Shown: positions 45,695-55,128, counted from the stretch's first letter. The stretch: DNA of 64,000 nt from Pseudomonas mangrovi (GCF_003052585.1 NZ_QASN01000003.1:1-64000), one strand, 5' to 3'. Made by a program: numbers and translations. Notes: generated by a model not told the origin, from the sequence alone.

Positions 45695-46732
45695 CTAGGG
45701 TGCGGGTTCAAGCAGATGCCGTTCGAAGAAGTCGATGATCAGCGCGTTCAGGCGGGGCACTTCCGTCGCACGGTCGAAACCCGGCGGGTCGCCAATCAGT
45801 TCCTCCAGCAATGCGTCATCGATCGCGGGGAGCGGCGCCAATAGCGCGCCGTGGCCGCCCTGTTCAAGATCGCTCAGATGCTCGCAACTGCCACAGGCCT
45901 GCAGCAACGCATCGCTGTGATAGAGGGGTATCAGCCAGCGGTCCTGGCGAGCGCTGATGATGCCGACGGGTATGGGGGGAGAGGCCAATGTACGCAGGTC
46001 GAAATCCGCCGCGAGCGGTACGCCGGAAACCACGGCAGCAACGCGCCGGTCCTGATGTGCGTGCATGTGCGGATCTTCAAAGCGGCGACGTATGACTCTC
46101 CGTGCGGCCCATTGCTTCAGCGGGTCGAGGATGCCGCCGTTCAAGCGAGTGATTAGTCCGACACAGGTCTGGAAGTCCTCGGCCAGATGTTCGTCGCAGT
46201 GCTGGCGGAATCGCGCCTCCGACCACTGGCCGCCGGCCAGGCTGAGCATGGTGTGACCTCCTGCGGACATGCCATAGGCGCCGACCCGGTCCAGTGCAAG
46301 ATCGAAGCGGTCGTCATCCTGCACCGCGTCGATCGCGGCAGATACCTCGAGTGGACGCCGTTTCCAGCTCTCCGGACCCGGCGCGCTCGGGTCGTCGGAG
46401 TTGTCGCCGGCATGGCTCGGCATCGCCACCACAAAGCCGGCCGCAACCAGCGCTTGCGCCAGTTCTCGATAGAGCCATGGCGAGCCGCCAGAGCCATGGG
46501 AAATAACCACCAGCCGGTCGTTGCCAGGCTCCGGCTGGCCGTCCCAGGCGGCCTGGAATACGAAGTCGCCGCGTTCTACCCGACGTTCTGTCGAGGATGA
46601 TGGATAGAACAGGGTGACGGCGCCACCATCCCTGGCGCTGCGGATTTCGCTCACGCCGGTGGTGGCCCACGCCGCGTTACTCAGCAGAGGAAGCAAAGCG
46701 CCGAAGGCGGCCATGCAGAGGGTCAAGCGCAT
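45695..46732 (-). CDS. Exported alpha/beta hydrolase (COG4188-like)
   Basis: 345 residues from the ATG of MRLTLCMAAFG with a signal peptide (cleavage near AWA/TTG). Hydrolase motifs: oxyanion region SHGSGGSPWLY, nucleophile elbow GMSAGGH, late Asp and His in SARQDRWLIP and EQGGHGALL. Resembles predicted dienelactone hydrolase/PAF-acetylhydrolase-like lipases. Periplasmic or secreted; substrate unknown. Confidence 0.8.
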   Translation of the reverse strand: MRLTLCMAAFGALLPLLSNAAWATTGVSEIRSARDGGAVTLFYPSSSTERRVERGDFVFQAAWDGQPEPGNDRLVVISHGSGGSPWLYRELAQALVAAGFVVAMPSHAGDNSDDPSAPGPESWKRRPLEVSAAIDAVQDDDRFDLALDRVGAYGMSAGGHTMLSLAGGQWSEARFRQHCDEHLAEDFQTCVGLITRLNGGILDPLKQWAARRVIRRRFEDPHMHAHQDRRVAAVVSGVPLAADFDLRTLASPPIPVGIISARQDRWLIPLYHSDALLQACGSCEHLSDLEQGGHGALLAPLPAIDDALLEELIGDPPGFDRATEVPRLNALIIDFFERHLLEPAP

Positions 46733-46977
46733 GTTCGGGTGTCCTGTAGGTAAATCGCCACGCAGGCCGTGATGGCGGCTATCGCACCGATCCATGACCG
46801 GGTCAGGCCAGCGGGTTCGATGGGCCCGCCGTGCCGCAGCGCGCGGAGGCCGTTCGACATGCAGCGGCCACCGCGATCCAGCCACCGGTCCCCGGTCAGC
46901 GCGACGGTCGCAGCGCCGCCCGTATGGCGTCGGACGTTCCGGGGCGGCTTGCTGTAATGCGGTGACTGGTCGGTCAT
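46723..46977 (-). CDS. Possible small membrane protein, weak
   Basis: A frame of 84 residues from MTDQSPHYSK ending in a hydrophobic segment (SWIGAIAAITACVAIYL) that overlaps the hydrolase start by 10 bases. The overlap and the terminal helix are its only support. The 46733-47168 interval has no better candidate and otherwise shows nothing. Confidence 0.3.
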   Translation of the reverse strand: MTDQSPHYSKPPRNVRRHTGGAATVALTGDRWLDRGGRCMSNGLRALRHGGPIEPAGLTRSWIGAIAAITACVAIYLQDTRTCA

Positions 46978-47168
46978 GCCTGGTACTTTGGCAGCCCCCA
47001 CGGGATGGGCGGCGTGCAGCCGTCACGGCCCCGTTAGAAATGTTGCGACTCGACCGGGTAAGGCCGTGCTCACTGGCGAATGCAAAAGTGAATCAGGTTG
47101 TCGAAAGCGGCAGCGCCCGTTCGACTAGTCAGGCCATCCCGGCAACCCGCAAACAAAAGGAGAAGGCC

Positions 47169-47615
47169 ATGCCCAGCACCATCCGTCTGCACCGCGTCCT
47201 GCGCACCTCGCCAGAACGTCTCTATCGCGCGTTTCTCGATCCGGATGCCAAGGCCAAGTGGCTGCCGCCGAACGGCTTCACCGGCAAGGTCCATGCGCTC
47301 GATGCCCGAGTCGGAGGTGGCTACCACATGTCCTTCAGCAACTTCTCCACCGGTACCAGCCACAGTTTTCGTGGCCGCTATTTGGAGCTGCTCGAACACC
47401 AGCGCATCCGCTACGAGGACCAGTTCGACGACCCGGGCCTGCCGGGCACCATGCAGGTCACGGTGACCTTCACGCCGGTTTCCTGTGGCACCGAGCTGAA
47501 CATCACCCAGGAAGGCATCCCAGACGCGATCCCGACCGACGCCTGCTACCTCGGCTGGCAGGAATCGCTGACGCTGCTGGCGAAGCTGGTCGAGGTCGAG
47601 ATTCCGGACCAGTGA
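47169..47615 (+). CDS. SRPBCC/AHSA1-domain protein
   Basis: 148 residues, SD AAGGAGAAGG before the ATG. START-like helix-grip fold of the AHSA1 group: IRLHRVLRTSPERLYRAFLDPDAKAKWLPPNGF is shared with typical members, then GGYHMSFSNFSTGTSHSFRG and the C-terminal helix GWQESLTLLAKLVE. Possible small-molecule binding or stress role. Starts at 47169, not at the upstream 46794 frame. Confidence 0.82.
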   Translation: MPSTIRLHRVLRTSPERLYRAFLDPDAKAKWLPPNGFTGKVHALDARVGGGYHMSFSNFSTGTSHSFRGRYLELLEHQRIRYEDQFDDPGLPGTMQVTVTFTPVSCGTELNITQEGIPDAIPTDACYLGWQESLTLLAKLVEVEIPDQ

Positions 47616-47636
47616 TGCGACAGCGGGTAGCCTGAA

Positions 47637-47690
47637 CCATCCCTCACCCGCCTTCGGCACCCTCTCCCGATGGAGAGGGAAAAGCCGCGG
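47637..47690. repeat. Half of a family A repeat
   Basis: CCATCCCTCACCCGCCTTCG followed by GCACCCTCTCCC-gat-GGAGAGGG; the second hairpin is missing. Lies between convergent genes. Confidence 0.7.
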
Positions 47691-47817
47691 CGCCTTTGGC
47701 GCAGCATTCGGCGGTACGTGAGACGCAAGTAGTGTCCCGGCACCGCTGCGCGACGGCCTGTCAGAGAACGTGGCGCCGCTGCAGACGAGTCGGAGGGCGC
47801 GGGTGATGCTCAGTCGA

Positions 47818-48453
47818 TCACTTGTTGGCCACGCTCTGTCGCTCGCTACGCAGCTCGGCGATGGCGTGGTGGGTGATCTGCACGGCGGCGCTGATCGACA
47901 GCAGCGCCATGATGGTCGCGACTATGAGGTCCGGCCAGCCGACGCCGGTGCCGAACACCCCCAGCGCGGCGAGCATCACGGCGAGGTTGCCCAGCGCGTC
48001 GTTGCGGCTGCATAGCCAGACGCTGCGCATGTTGCTGTCGCCGTCCCGATAGGCGAAAAGCATCACTGCGACCGCGACGTTGGCCAGCAGCGCGATGGTC
48101 CCGACGACGCCCATGGTCGAGGCGTGCGGAACACTGGCATCGAGAAAGTTGTCGACCGCGACCGCCAGAATGAAGACTCCGAACAGGCCCATCGTCAGCG
48201 CCTTGGCCAGTGACGCGCGTGCCCGTGTCGCGACCCCCAGGCCCAGCACGAACAGACTGACGCCGTAGTTGGCCGCATCGCCGAAGAAGTCCAGGGAGTC
48301 GGCCAGCAACGAGACCGAGCCCGAACGCACGCCAGCGCCTATTTCCAGCGCAAACATGAGCAGATTGATGATCAGTGCGATCCACAGGATGCGCCGGTAG
48401 GTTCCGGTCGCGGCCGAATCGGTGCACCTGCTATTGCAGCAATTTCCCGCCAT
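47818..48453 (-). CDS. Cation diffusion facilitator (CDF) metal transporter
   Basis: 211 residues from the second of two close ATGs, chosen because GGAGG (48462-48466) is 8 bases away (the first would be 2 bases away). About five to six membrane helices. The Asp-rich transport site is visible in SLLADSLDFFGDAANY (helix 2) and CSRNDALGNLAVM (helix 5). Cys-rich N-terminus (NCCNSRC) may bind metal. Short for a CDF (usually near 300), lacking the long cytosolic C-terminal domain. Expression is under the MerR-type promoter just upstream; substrate is probably a divalent metal such as Zn, Cd or Co. Confidence 0.85.
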   Translation of the reverse strand: MAGNCCNSRCTDSAATGTYRRILWIALIINLLMFALEIGAGVRSGSVSLLADSLDFFGDAANYGVSLFVLGLGVATRARASLAKALTMGLFGVFILAVAVDNFLDASVPHASTMGVVGTIALLANVAVAVMLFAYRDGDSNMRSVWLCSRNDALGNLAVMLAALGVFGTGVGWPDLIVATIMALLSISAAVQITHHAIAELRSERQSVANK

Positions 48454-48482
48454 GAGCATCGCCTCCAGCTATTGATGGCAGT

Positions 48483-48513
48483 ACCCTAAACCCTGTAGCC
48501 GCTACAGGGTCAA
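48483..48513 (-). promoter_or_regulatory. MerR-type promoter and operator of the CDF gene
   Basis: Read on the minus strand: -35 TTGACC (48508-48513), a 19-bp spacer and -10 TAGGGT (48483-48488). The spacer holds a perfect palindrome with 10-bp arms (ACCCTGTAGC at 48490-48499, one central base, GCTACAGGGT at 48501-48510). Overlong 19-bp spacers with such dyads are the signature of MerR-family metal-responsive promoters. It lies 7 bases from the divergent merR-like gene, so the regulator also covers its own promoter area. Confidence 0.92.
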
Positions 48514-48516
48514 GCG

Positions 48517-48924
48517 ATGCAATTCACCATCGGCAAACTCGGCAAGGCCACTGGCGTGAACCTGGAAACCATCCGCTATTACGAGCGCATCGGCCTGCTG
48601 CCAGCCCCTGCCCGTACTGAGGCGGGGTATCGAACGTTCGGTGAGCCGGATGCGCAGCGACTGCGCTTCATCAAGCGTGGCAGAGAGCTGGGCTTCTCCC
48701 TGGAGGAAATTCGTGGGCTGGTTGCGCTGGCGGACCAGCCCGGGCGATCGTGCGCCGATGTCGATCTGCTGGTGCGGTCCCATCTGGTCGAAGTCCGCCA
48801 GCGCATCGCCGATCTGCGACGGCTGGAAACCGAGTTGCAGCGCCTGGCGGGTTGCAGCGAGTCTTCAGTCAGCGAGTGCCGCATCATCGACGCCCTTTCC
48901 AGCGGGGCGGGCAAGGTCGGTTAG
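48517..48924 (+). CDS. MerR-family metal-responsive regulator
   Basis: 135 residues. HTH MQFTIGKLGKATGVNLETIRYYERIGLLP, then the dimer helix and metal site with Cys in GRSCADVD, LAGCSES and SECRIID. The three-cysteine layout is like MerR/PbrR/CadR types binding soft or divalent metals. Divergent from the CDF gene across a near-perfect operator dyad, so it should activate the transporter upon metal binding. Metal identity cannot be decided from sequence alone. Confidence 0.92.
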   Translation: MQFTIGKLGKATGVNLETIRYYERIGLLPAPARTEAGYRTFGEPDAQRLRFIKRGRELGFSLEEIRGLVALADQPGRSCADVDLLVRSHLVEVRQRIADLRRLETELQRLAGCSESSVSECRIIDALSSGAGKVG

Positions 48925-49026
48925 GCCAGACCTTTCCGTGCGTGCCGGCGGAACGGTGGCGCGTCGCCAGAGCGCTATCACCGACGCTGGGATATGATGC
49001 GCGCCCCGCCTACCGACGCCCCCAGC

Positions 49027-49770
49027 ATGCCCGGAAACGCCCTCTACACCGACCTGTCGGGATACTACGATCTGATGTGTGCCGACATCGACTACAGCGC
49101 GCAAAGTCACTGTGTGCGCAGGTTGCAGCAATTGTTCGGCAAAGCCGGCACGCGGCATCTTGATCTGGCCTGTGGAACCGGTCCGCACGTACGCCATTTC
49201 CTCGATGCAGGCTTTCTCAGCAACGGGCTCGACATCAATCAGCCGATGCTCGACAAGGCGGCCCTGCGCTGCCCGGAAGCGCAGTTTTCCCTGCAGGACA
49301 TGTGTGACTTCAGCGTCGACCAGCCGTTTGACCTGATCACCTGCTTTCTCTACTCGATCCACTACAGCGGCGGTATCGAGCGCTTGCGCGCCTGTCTCGC
49401 GGCGGTGCACGCGGCGCTTGCTGACGGCGGGCTGTTCTGCTTCAACGCCGTGGACAAGAACCGCATCGACAACGCCTCCTGCGTCTCGCACCGTGCTCGC
49501 CATGCCGACGGCGACTTCAGTTTCACCTCCGCCTGGCACTACCCGGGCAGTGGCGAGCAGCAGTCGCTGAAGCTGTTCATCGAGCGCAGCACTGACGGCC
49601 AGAGCCAGGTCTGGCATGACGAGCATCCGATGGTTGCGGTGAGCTTCGACGAATTGGGCGAGTTGCTGCGGCCGTATTTCCACGTGCAGGTGCTCGAACA
49701 TGACTACGAGAAGATCCTCCCCTGGGACCAGGCTTCCGGGAACGCGCTGTTTGCCTGTGTGAAGATCTGA
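49027..49770 (+). CDS. Class I SAM-dependent methyltransferase
   Basis: 247 residues from MPGNALYTDLSGYYD (an ATG 33 bases upstream is possible). Motif I HLDLACGTGPHVRHFLDAG and LDINQPMLDKA; acidic and post-I motifs SLQDMCDF and FDLITCFLYSIHY. Substrate unknown; homologues are common in Pseudomonas. Stand-alone. About 100 bp from the merR-like gene, same strand. Confidence 0.85.
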   Translation: MPGNALYTDLSGYYDLMCADIDYSAQSHCVRRLQQLFGKAGTRHLDLACGTGPHVRHFLDAGFLSNGLDINQPMLDKAALRCPEAQFSLQDMCDFSVDQPFDLITCFLYSIHYSGGIERLRACLAAVHAALADGGLFCFNAVDKNRIDNASCVSHRARHADGDFSFTSAWHYPGSGEQQSLKLFIERSTDGQSQVWHDEHPMVAVSFDELGELLRPYFHVQVLEHDYEKILPWDQASGNALFACVKI

Positions 49771-50146
49771 CGCCTGGTGCCCTGTGCGGCAATAGCGCCG
49801 TTCAGCGATGTGCCGGGTTGCGTTCGGGTGAACCGGGACCGTGTTGACCATTCGACAGCCGGTCACGGTGGATAAGGACAGCGTTATCCACCCTACGTCA
49901 TCGGCTCATCCGCTTCCGCCGACGCATCGACAGATGCCAGATCCGATGGCTGCCATGCTCTGCGTGGGAGCCGGTGCTCTGACGCTCTGCTTTGGGCAGT
50001 GGTGTGGGGCGAGCAGGGGTTGCGGCGGACGCAGAGGTGCCCAGAGCGGCGTTCCCACGCGGAGCGTGGGAACGATCAGCCAGCCAACGATCAGCCGCCC
50101 GTGACGATCAGCCCTGCGAGCCAGCCGGCTGGCTCACAGGGCCGGA
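49771..50146. repeat. Intergenic with REP and a second hairpin repeat
   Basis: A REP with GGTGGATAAGGACAGCGTTA and TCCACCCTACG at about 49867-49899. A different hairpin GTTCCCACGCGGAGCGTGGG AAC at about 50051-50073, whose relatives recur at 58024-58045 and 58141-58163. No gene seen. Confidence 0.7.
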
Positions 50147-53100
50147 TCAGGCCGCCACCACCGAGACCGGAACGCCGTTGAACACGGCGTTGCCGGAGAG
50201 TACGTCGACCACCTGGTCATCGGTGATGTCGTTGACGTTGATGCCCGGGTTGCTCTGCGCTACGCGCAGGGCTACGCCTTCGCGGTCGTGGCCCCAGCCG
50301 TGGGGCAGGCAGACCACGCCGGGCATGATGTCGTCGGTGACCTGCACGCTGACCAGCAGCTCGCCGGTGCGCGACATGATGCGTGCCTGCCTGCCGCTGG
50401 AAAGCCCCAGGCGCGCGGCGTCCGCGGGGTTGATCAGCAGGGCGCAGCGGTCCTTGCCTTTGACCAGGCGCTGGCTGTTGTGCATCCAGGAGTTGTTGGT
50501 GCGCAGGTCGCGGCGGCTGACCAGCATCATTTCGCCGTTTGGTGCGCTGCGCAGTTCGGCCATCGCCCGGCCCAGATCGGCGACCAGCTCCGGCGGCGTC
50601 AGGCGCAGGCGCTGCTCGGGGGTGAACAGGTAGCCGGGGAAGGACGGGCGCATCGGTCCCAGATCGAGGCCATGCGGGTAGCGCTTGAGCACCTCGACGC
50701 TCAGTGGCTCGTCGTGGCGGATCGGCTCGCCGTGGAGCCCGCACTGGTTGTACTCGTTAAAACCCTGGCCGTAGGGGCCGGTGCGCAGGCCGTGGTCGAG
50801 GATCTGCTCGGGCGCGGGCATCGGCCGCGCGGGCGGCGCGTCCGGGTTCTTCAGTGCCTCGATGCGCTGGGCCAGGCCGAGGACGATGTCCCAGTCGCAA
50901 CGGGTGCCTTCCGGCGCCTCGAACACCGGCTCGCTGTAGCGCGCCAGGTTGCGCACCGCCAGCATGTTGAAGACGATGTCGTACTGCTCGTGCTCCAGTG
51001 GCCCGGTGGGCGGCAGGATGATGTCGGCGTGGCGCGAGGTCTCGTTCAGGTAGAAGTCGATCGAGACCATGAACTCCAGCTGCTCCAGTGCCTCGTCCAT
51101 CTGCCGGCCGTTGGGCGTCGACAGCACCGGATTGCCGGCGACGCAGACGAAACCGCGCACCTGGCCTTCGCCGGGGGTAAGCATTTCCTCGGCGATGGTC
51201 ACGGCCGGGAAGTAGCGATCGAATTCCGGCAGGCCACGGGCACGGCTCTGGTAGGTATTGAAGCTGCCCATCGCCCGGCTCTGCGCCTTGTTGAACGCCG
51301 GGGTGGTGAACATCATGCCGCCGGGGCTGTCGAGGTTGCCGGTGAGAATGTTCAGTACCAGCATCAGCCAGTGGTTGAGCGCACCATAGCTCTGTGTGGC
51401 GACGCCCATGCGGCCGTAGCAGACCGCCGATTCGGCGGCGGCGAATTCCTCGGCGATGCGCTTGATCTCGTCCACCGCGATGCCGCAGCGGGCGCTGGCC
51501 TGCTCGATCGACACGCCGTCGAACAGCGGCTCCAGCGCGCCCCAGTTGTCCGCCAGCTCCTGCAGGCGGCCGGGCTTGCTCAGGCCCTTGTCGAGCACGT
51601 GACGGATCAGCCCGAGCAGGAAGAAGGCATCGGTGGCGGGGCGGATGAACAGGTGCTGGTCGACATAGCGCGCCGACTCGGTACGCCGCGGATCGACCAG
51701 GACCACCTTGCCGCCGCGCTCGCGAATCCGTTCCAGGCGCTTGAGGATGTCGCCGGCGGTCATCAGGCTGCCGTTGGAGGCGGCAGGATTGGCGCCGAGC
51801 ATCAGCATGTAGCCGGTACGGTCGATGTCGGGGATGGTGAACAGCTGGCTGTGGCCGAACATCAGGTAGGACACCAGCTGGTGCGGCATCTGGTCGAGCG
51901 AGGCAGCCGAGGAGATGTTGCGGGTGTTGAGCACCTTGCGCAGCGCGTTGGAGCCCATCATCAGGCCCAGGTTGTGCGAGGAGGGGTTGCCCCAGTAGCC
52001 GGCCACGGCATCGTCGCCATGGCGCTTCTGGATGTCCGCCAGTCGCGCGGCGACCTTGTCCAGCGCGCTGTCCCAGTCGATCGGCAGCCATTGCCCGTTG
52101 ACCTTCTCCAGCGGCGTGCGCAGGCGGTCCGGGTCGTTGTGCAGATCCTGCAGGGCATAGCCTTTGGGGCAGATGTGGCCTTCGCTGTGCGGGTCGTTCT
52201 CGTCGCCGCTGATCGACAGGATCTGCTCGCCCTGGGTTTTGATCACCACCCCGCACATGGCTTCGCAGAGCGTGCAGGCGCGGTGATGAGTCTTCACCGG
52301 CAGGCGGGTCTTGGCTTCCTCGCGGGCGCGGGCGTCACGGATGACCTGCAGCATCTGGGCAATGTCGACCACCTTGCGCCGGGTGCGGCCCTCGACGCGG
52401 CCGCGGGCCTGCTCGTGCTGGTCCAGCAGACGCCAGTCGGCCAGGCTCACGCTCTCGACCTGGCGCGACTGCAGCAGGTCGGCGACGTCTACTTCGCCCA
52501 GCGTCGGCAGGCTGTTGCCGAGGTCATCCAGCAGGCGCTGCACGCTTTCGCTGGCGCACTGGCGGTTACTGCCGATCACGCCGCTGGCGCCACGCTTGAT
52601 CCAGCCGGCGACGTAGTCACGATGCTCGGCGTGGCCGTTGATGCGGCCCTGTTGGTGGGCCATCACGCCGCGTCCACTGTCGAACGGCAGCTCGTCGATG
52701 GCCGAGCCCTGGTAGCCGATGGCGTGGACCACCAGGCTGGCGGGAATCTCGAGGGTCTGCGCGGCGGGACGGGCTACCAGCGTCCCCTGGGCGTCGCGAA
52801 CCAGTTCCGTGCGCTGCGCCTGCACGCTGGCGACCTTGCCCTCGCGGGCGCTGAAGCCGGTCGGGCTGGTGTAGAACATGAAGCGGATGCGCTTGCCTTC
52901 GCCCTGCGGACGGGCGGCGATCTCGCGCAAAAGGGCGATGTTCTGCCGCGCTTCGGCGAACTCGGGCTGCTCCAGCTGGTGTGCGGTGGCGTCGTCGAGT
53001 GCGAGATCCGCGGGGTCGACCAGCAGTTGCAGGCCATCGATGGCCATCAGCTGTTCCAGTTCCTTGGGCGTGAAGGCCGCCTGGGCCGGGCCGCGACGGG

Positions 53101-53968
53101 CCAGCAGGCGCACTTCCTCGATACCGCTGGCGGCCAGCGCCTGCAGCGCGTGATCGGCGATGTCGGTCTTGGTCAGTTGGGCGTGGGGCAGTACCAGCAG
53201 GCGGGCGATATCCAGCGCGACGTTGCCGATACCGATGATCACGGCGCTTGTCCCGTCCATCTGTGGCGCCAGCGCAGCCTGGTCCGGATGGCCGTTGTAC
53301 CAGCCGACGAAAGTCGACGAGCCGAAGATGTTGCCACTGTCGGCGCCGGGCAGCGCCAGCGCGCGGCTCTGCGAGCCCCCGGTGGCATAGATGACGCCAT
53401 GGTAGTGCTGGCGCAGTTCGCTGCTGGACAGGTCGCGGCCGATCTGCACGTTGCCGAAGAAGCGGAACTGCGGCGACTCGGCGATGCGCTCGAAGCCGGC
53501 GGTGACCGACTTGATCCGCGGGTGGTCCGGCGCCACGCCGTAGCGCACCAGCCCGAAGGGCGTGGGCAGGCGTTCGAACATGTCGATGCGCGCGGCCGGC
53601 ATCTGCTTCATCAATGCCTCGGCGGCGTAGAAGCCGCTGGGACCGGAGCCGACGATGGCGAAGCGCCCCGGCAGTCGTTCCAGCGGGCTGCTCGCCTGTT
53701 CGCCGCTCTTGATGCTTTCGCGGATGACCGGGTGGGTTTTCGCGCCTTCCGCGTTCAGCGTGATGAAGGAGATCTGCTCCGCCGGCACCATGCTCTGCGG
53801 GAAGATCGCACCTTCCGGGCAGGCCGAGATGCAGGCGTTGCAGTCGATGCAGACCTCGGGGTCGATGAACAGCATGTCCGGTGCCTCGCGGAAGGCTTCG
53901 ACCGGGCACACGTCGACGCAACTGGTGTGCTTGTTGCCGATACAGCTCTGGGTGACGACGTACGCCAT
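50147..53968 (-). CDS. Fused ferredoxin / FAD-NAD(P)H reductase / molybdopterin oxidoreductase
   Basis: 1273 residues in one frame. Residues 1-60: seven-cysteine bacterial ferredoxin (Cys9, 17, 21, 40, 43, 46, 50). About 100-480: ferredoxin-NADP-reductase/adrenodoxin-reductase-like flavoprotein with AIVGSGPSGFYAAEAL, RYGVAPDHP and GIGNVALDIARLL. About 560-1273: molybdopterin-bis-guanine-dinucleotide oxidoreductase with a [4Fe-4S] motif Cys565-x2-Cys568-x3-Cys572-x27-Cys600, and late PHGWGHDREG. The Mo ligand could not be assigned (an SSAASLD segment stands near the usual position). The fusion could pass electrons between NAD(P)H and a Mo site in one cytosolic enzyme; substrate unknown. It is divergent from an AraC regulator. 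Confidence 0.85.
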   Translation of the reverse strand: MAYVVTQSCIGNKHTSCVDVCPVEAFREAPDMLFIDPEVCIDCNACISACPEGAIFPQSMVPAEQISFITLNAEGAKTHPVIRESIKSGEQASSPLERLPGRFAIVGSGPSGFYAAEALMKQMPAARIDMFERLPTPFGLVRYGVAPDHPRIKSVTAGFERIAESPQFRFFGNVQIGRDLSSSELRQHYHGVIYATGGSQSRALALPGADSGNIFGSSTFVGWYNGHPDQAALAPQMDGTSAVIIGIGNVALDIARLLVLPHAQLTKTDIADHALQALAASGIEEVRLLARRGPAQAAFTPKELEQLMAIDGLQLLVDPADLALDDATAHQLEQPEFAEARQNIALLREIAARPQGEGKRIRFMFYTSPTGFSAREGKVASVQAQRTELVRDAQGTLVARPAAQTLEIPASLVVHAIGYQGSAIDELPFDSGRGVMAHQQGRINGHAEHRDYVAGWIKRGASGVIGSNRQCASESVQRLLDDLGNSLPTLGEVDVADLLQSRQVESVSLADWRLLDQHEQARGRVEGRTRRKVVDIAQMLQVIRDARAREEAKTRLPVKTHHRACTLCEAMCGVVIKTQGEQILSISGDENDPHSEGHICPKGYALQDLHNDPDRLRTPLEKVNGQWLPIDWDSALDKVAARLADIQKRHGDDAVAGYWGNPSSHNLGLMMGSNALRKVLNTRNISSAASLDQMPHQLVSYLMFGHSQLFTIPDIDRTGYMLMLGANPAASNGSLMTAGDILKRLERIRERGGKVVLVDPRRTESARYVDQHLFIRPATDAFFLLGLIRHVLDKGLSKPGRLQELADNWGALEPLFDGVSIEQASARCGIAVDEIKRIAEEFAAAESAVCYGRMGVATQSYGALNHWLMLVLNILTGNLDSPGGMMFTTPAFNKAQSRAMGSFNTYQSRARGLPEFDRYFPAVTIAEEMLTPGEGQVRGFVCVAGNPVLSTPNGRQMDEALEQLEFMVSIDFYLNETSRHADIILPPTGPLEHEQYDIVFNMLAVRNLARYSEPVFEAPEGTRCDWDIVLGLAQRIEALKNPDAPPARPMPAPEQILDHGLRTGPYGQGFNEYNQCGLHGEPIRHDEPLSVEVLKRYPHGLDLGPMRPSFPGYLFTPEQRLRLTPPELVADLGRAMAELRSAPNGEMMLVSRRDLRTNNSWMHNSQRLVKGKDRCALLINPADAARLGLSSGRQARIMSRTGELLVSVQVTDDIMPGVVCLPHGWGHDREGVALRVAQSNPGINVNDITDDQVVDVLSGNAVFNGVPVSVVAA

Positions 53969-54082
53969 GATCTTCTCCGCACGGGGCTGGCAAAGCCCTT
54001 AGCGTATGTCCGGCCTTGCCCGGCTGTATTGGCAGCACGCGCCGGATTGACATTTTGTGCCAGCGTTCCGATAGTGCCGCCC

Positions 54083-55108
54083 ATGAGCACCAACGACAGC
54101 ATCCCATCCGGCTTCATCGAAACGCTGCAGAGCTACGTGCGCGAGCGCGATCTGCCGGCGGCTGCATTGCTGCAAGAGATGAGCCGCGACCTGGAGTCGC
54201 CCAGCGTCTCGGCGCTGCGCTTCTGCGACCTGCTGCAGGCCGTCTGGGAGCAGGACCCGGTCAGCGCGCTGGGCATCCGCCTGGGTCTCTCGGGTCAGCC
54301 ACGACAGTTCGGCGTGGTCGGCTACATGGTTTCCTCCTGCGGCACCCTGGGCCAGGCGCTGGCGCGCTACCAGCGCTATCAGGACCTGCTGCAGGGCGGC
54401 CTGATCGCGCGCTCCCGGCTCAAGGACGGCGTGCTGCACATGCGCTGGACCCAGGCCGTGGCCAACACGCCACTGGCCAGCGAGTTCAGCCTCGCGGTCT
54501 TCGTCGCCCTGTGCCGGGTGCTGATCGGCCGGGCGGTGACGCCGATTCGCGCCGGCCTGCCGTTTCCACGGCCGCAGGATGTCGGTGTCTACCAGGCGCT
54601 GCTGGGTTGCCCGGTGGACTTCGAGCGTGACGCGATCGAGCTGGCGATTCCGGCGCATCTGCTGGCACTGCCGATCTCCAGCAAGGACCCCTATCTGCTG
54701 CGCCTGCTCGAACAACAGGCCCAGGCGTTGCTGGCGCAGCAGCCACAAGTGGAGGACCGTGAGACCGGCGTGTTCTTCCAACGGGTGCAGGAGCAGGTGC
54801 TGGAGTCGATGAAGAACGGCGACGCCAGCGCCGAGTCCGTCGCTCAAGCGCTGGGCTGTTCGCTGCGTACCTTCTACCGCCAGCTGCGCAGCGCCGGCTA
54901 CAGCTACCGCGGCCTGCTTGCGCACACCCGCCAGACCCTGGCCCGCCAGTATCTGGCCGACCCGGCGCTGGCGCAGACCGATGTCGCACTGCTGCTCGGC
55001 TACTCCGAACAGAGCTCGTTCATCCGCGCCTTCCGCAGCTGGACCGGCATGACCCCCGGCGAATACCGCAGCCAGCTGGCGCGCAACCAGGGCAACCGGG
55101 CGGGCTGA
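54083..55108 (+). CDS. AraC-family transcriptional regulator
   Basis: 341 residues. An N-terminal Arabinose_bd-like domain (FCDLLQAVWEQDPVSALGIRL and so on) of the OruR/ArgR-less QS-type AraC group, then two HTHs at about 260-335 (AESVAQALGCSLRTFYRQL, VALLLGYSEQSSFIRAFR, GMTPGEYRS). ATG chosen at 54083. The open frame continuing far upstream is antisense to the fusion enzyme gene and is not translated in this reading. Divergent from that gene over 114 bp and so the obvious candidate regulator of it. Confidence 0.9.
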   Translation: MSTNDSIPSGFIETLQSYVRERDLPAAALLQEMSRDLESPSVSALRFCDLLQAVWEQDPVSALGIRLGLSGQPRQFGVVGYMVSSCGTLGQALARYQRYQDLLQGGLIARSRLKDGVLHMRWTQAVANTPLASEFSLAVFVALCRVLIGRAVTPIRAGLPFPRPQDVGVYQALLGCPVDFERDAIELAIPAHLLALPISSKDPYLLRLLEQQAQALLAQQPQVEDRETGVFFQRVQEQVLESMKNGDASAESVAQALGCSLRTFYRQLRSAGYSYRGLLAHTRQTLARQYLADPALAQTDVALLLGYSEQSSFIRAFRSWTGMTPGEYRSQLARNQGNRAG

Positions 55109-55128
55109 GTGAACCGCGGGACGCAGTC

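Noticed and set aside
50288..54082. Plus-strand open frame of about 1265 codons antisense to the fusion oxidoreductase and in frame with the AraC gene
   Set aside because: High-GC third-position bias of the minus-strand gene leaves this frame open. Translation is Ala/Gln/His/Arg-rich with no domain until the AraC ATG at 54083.
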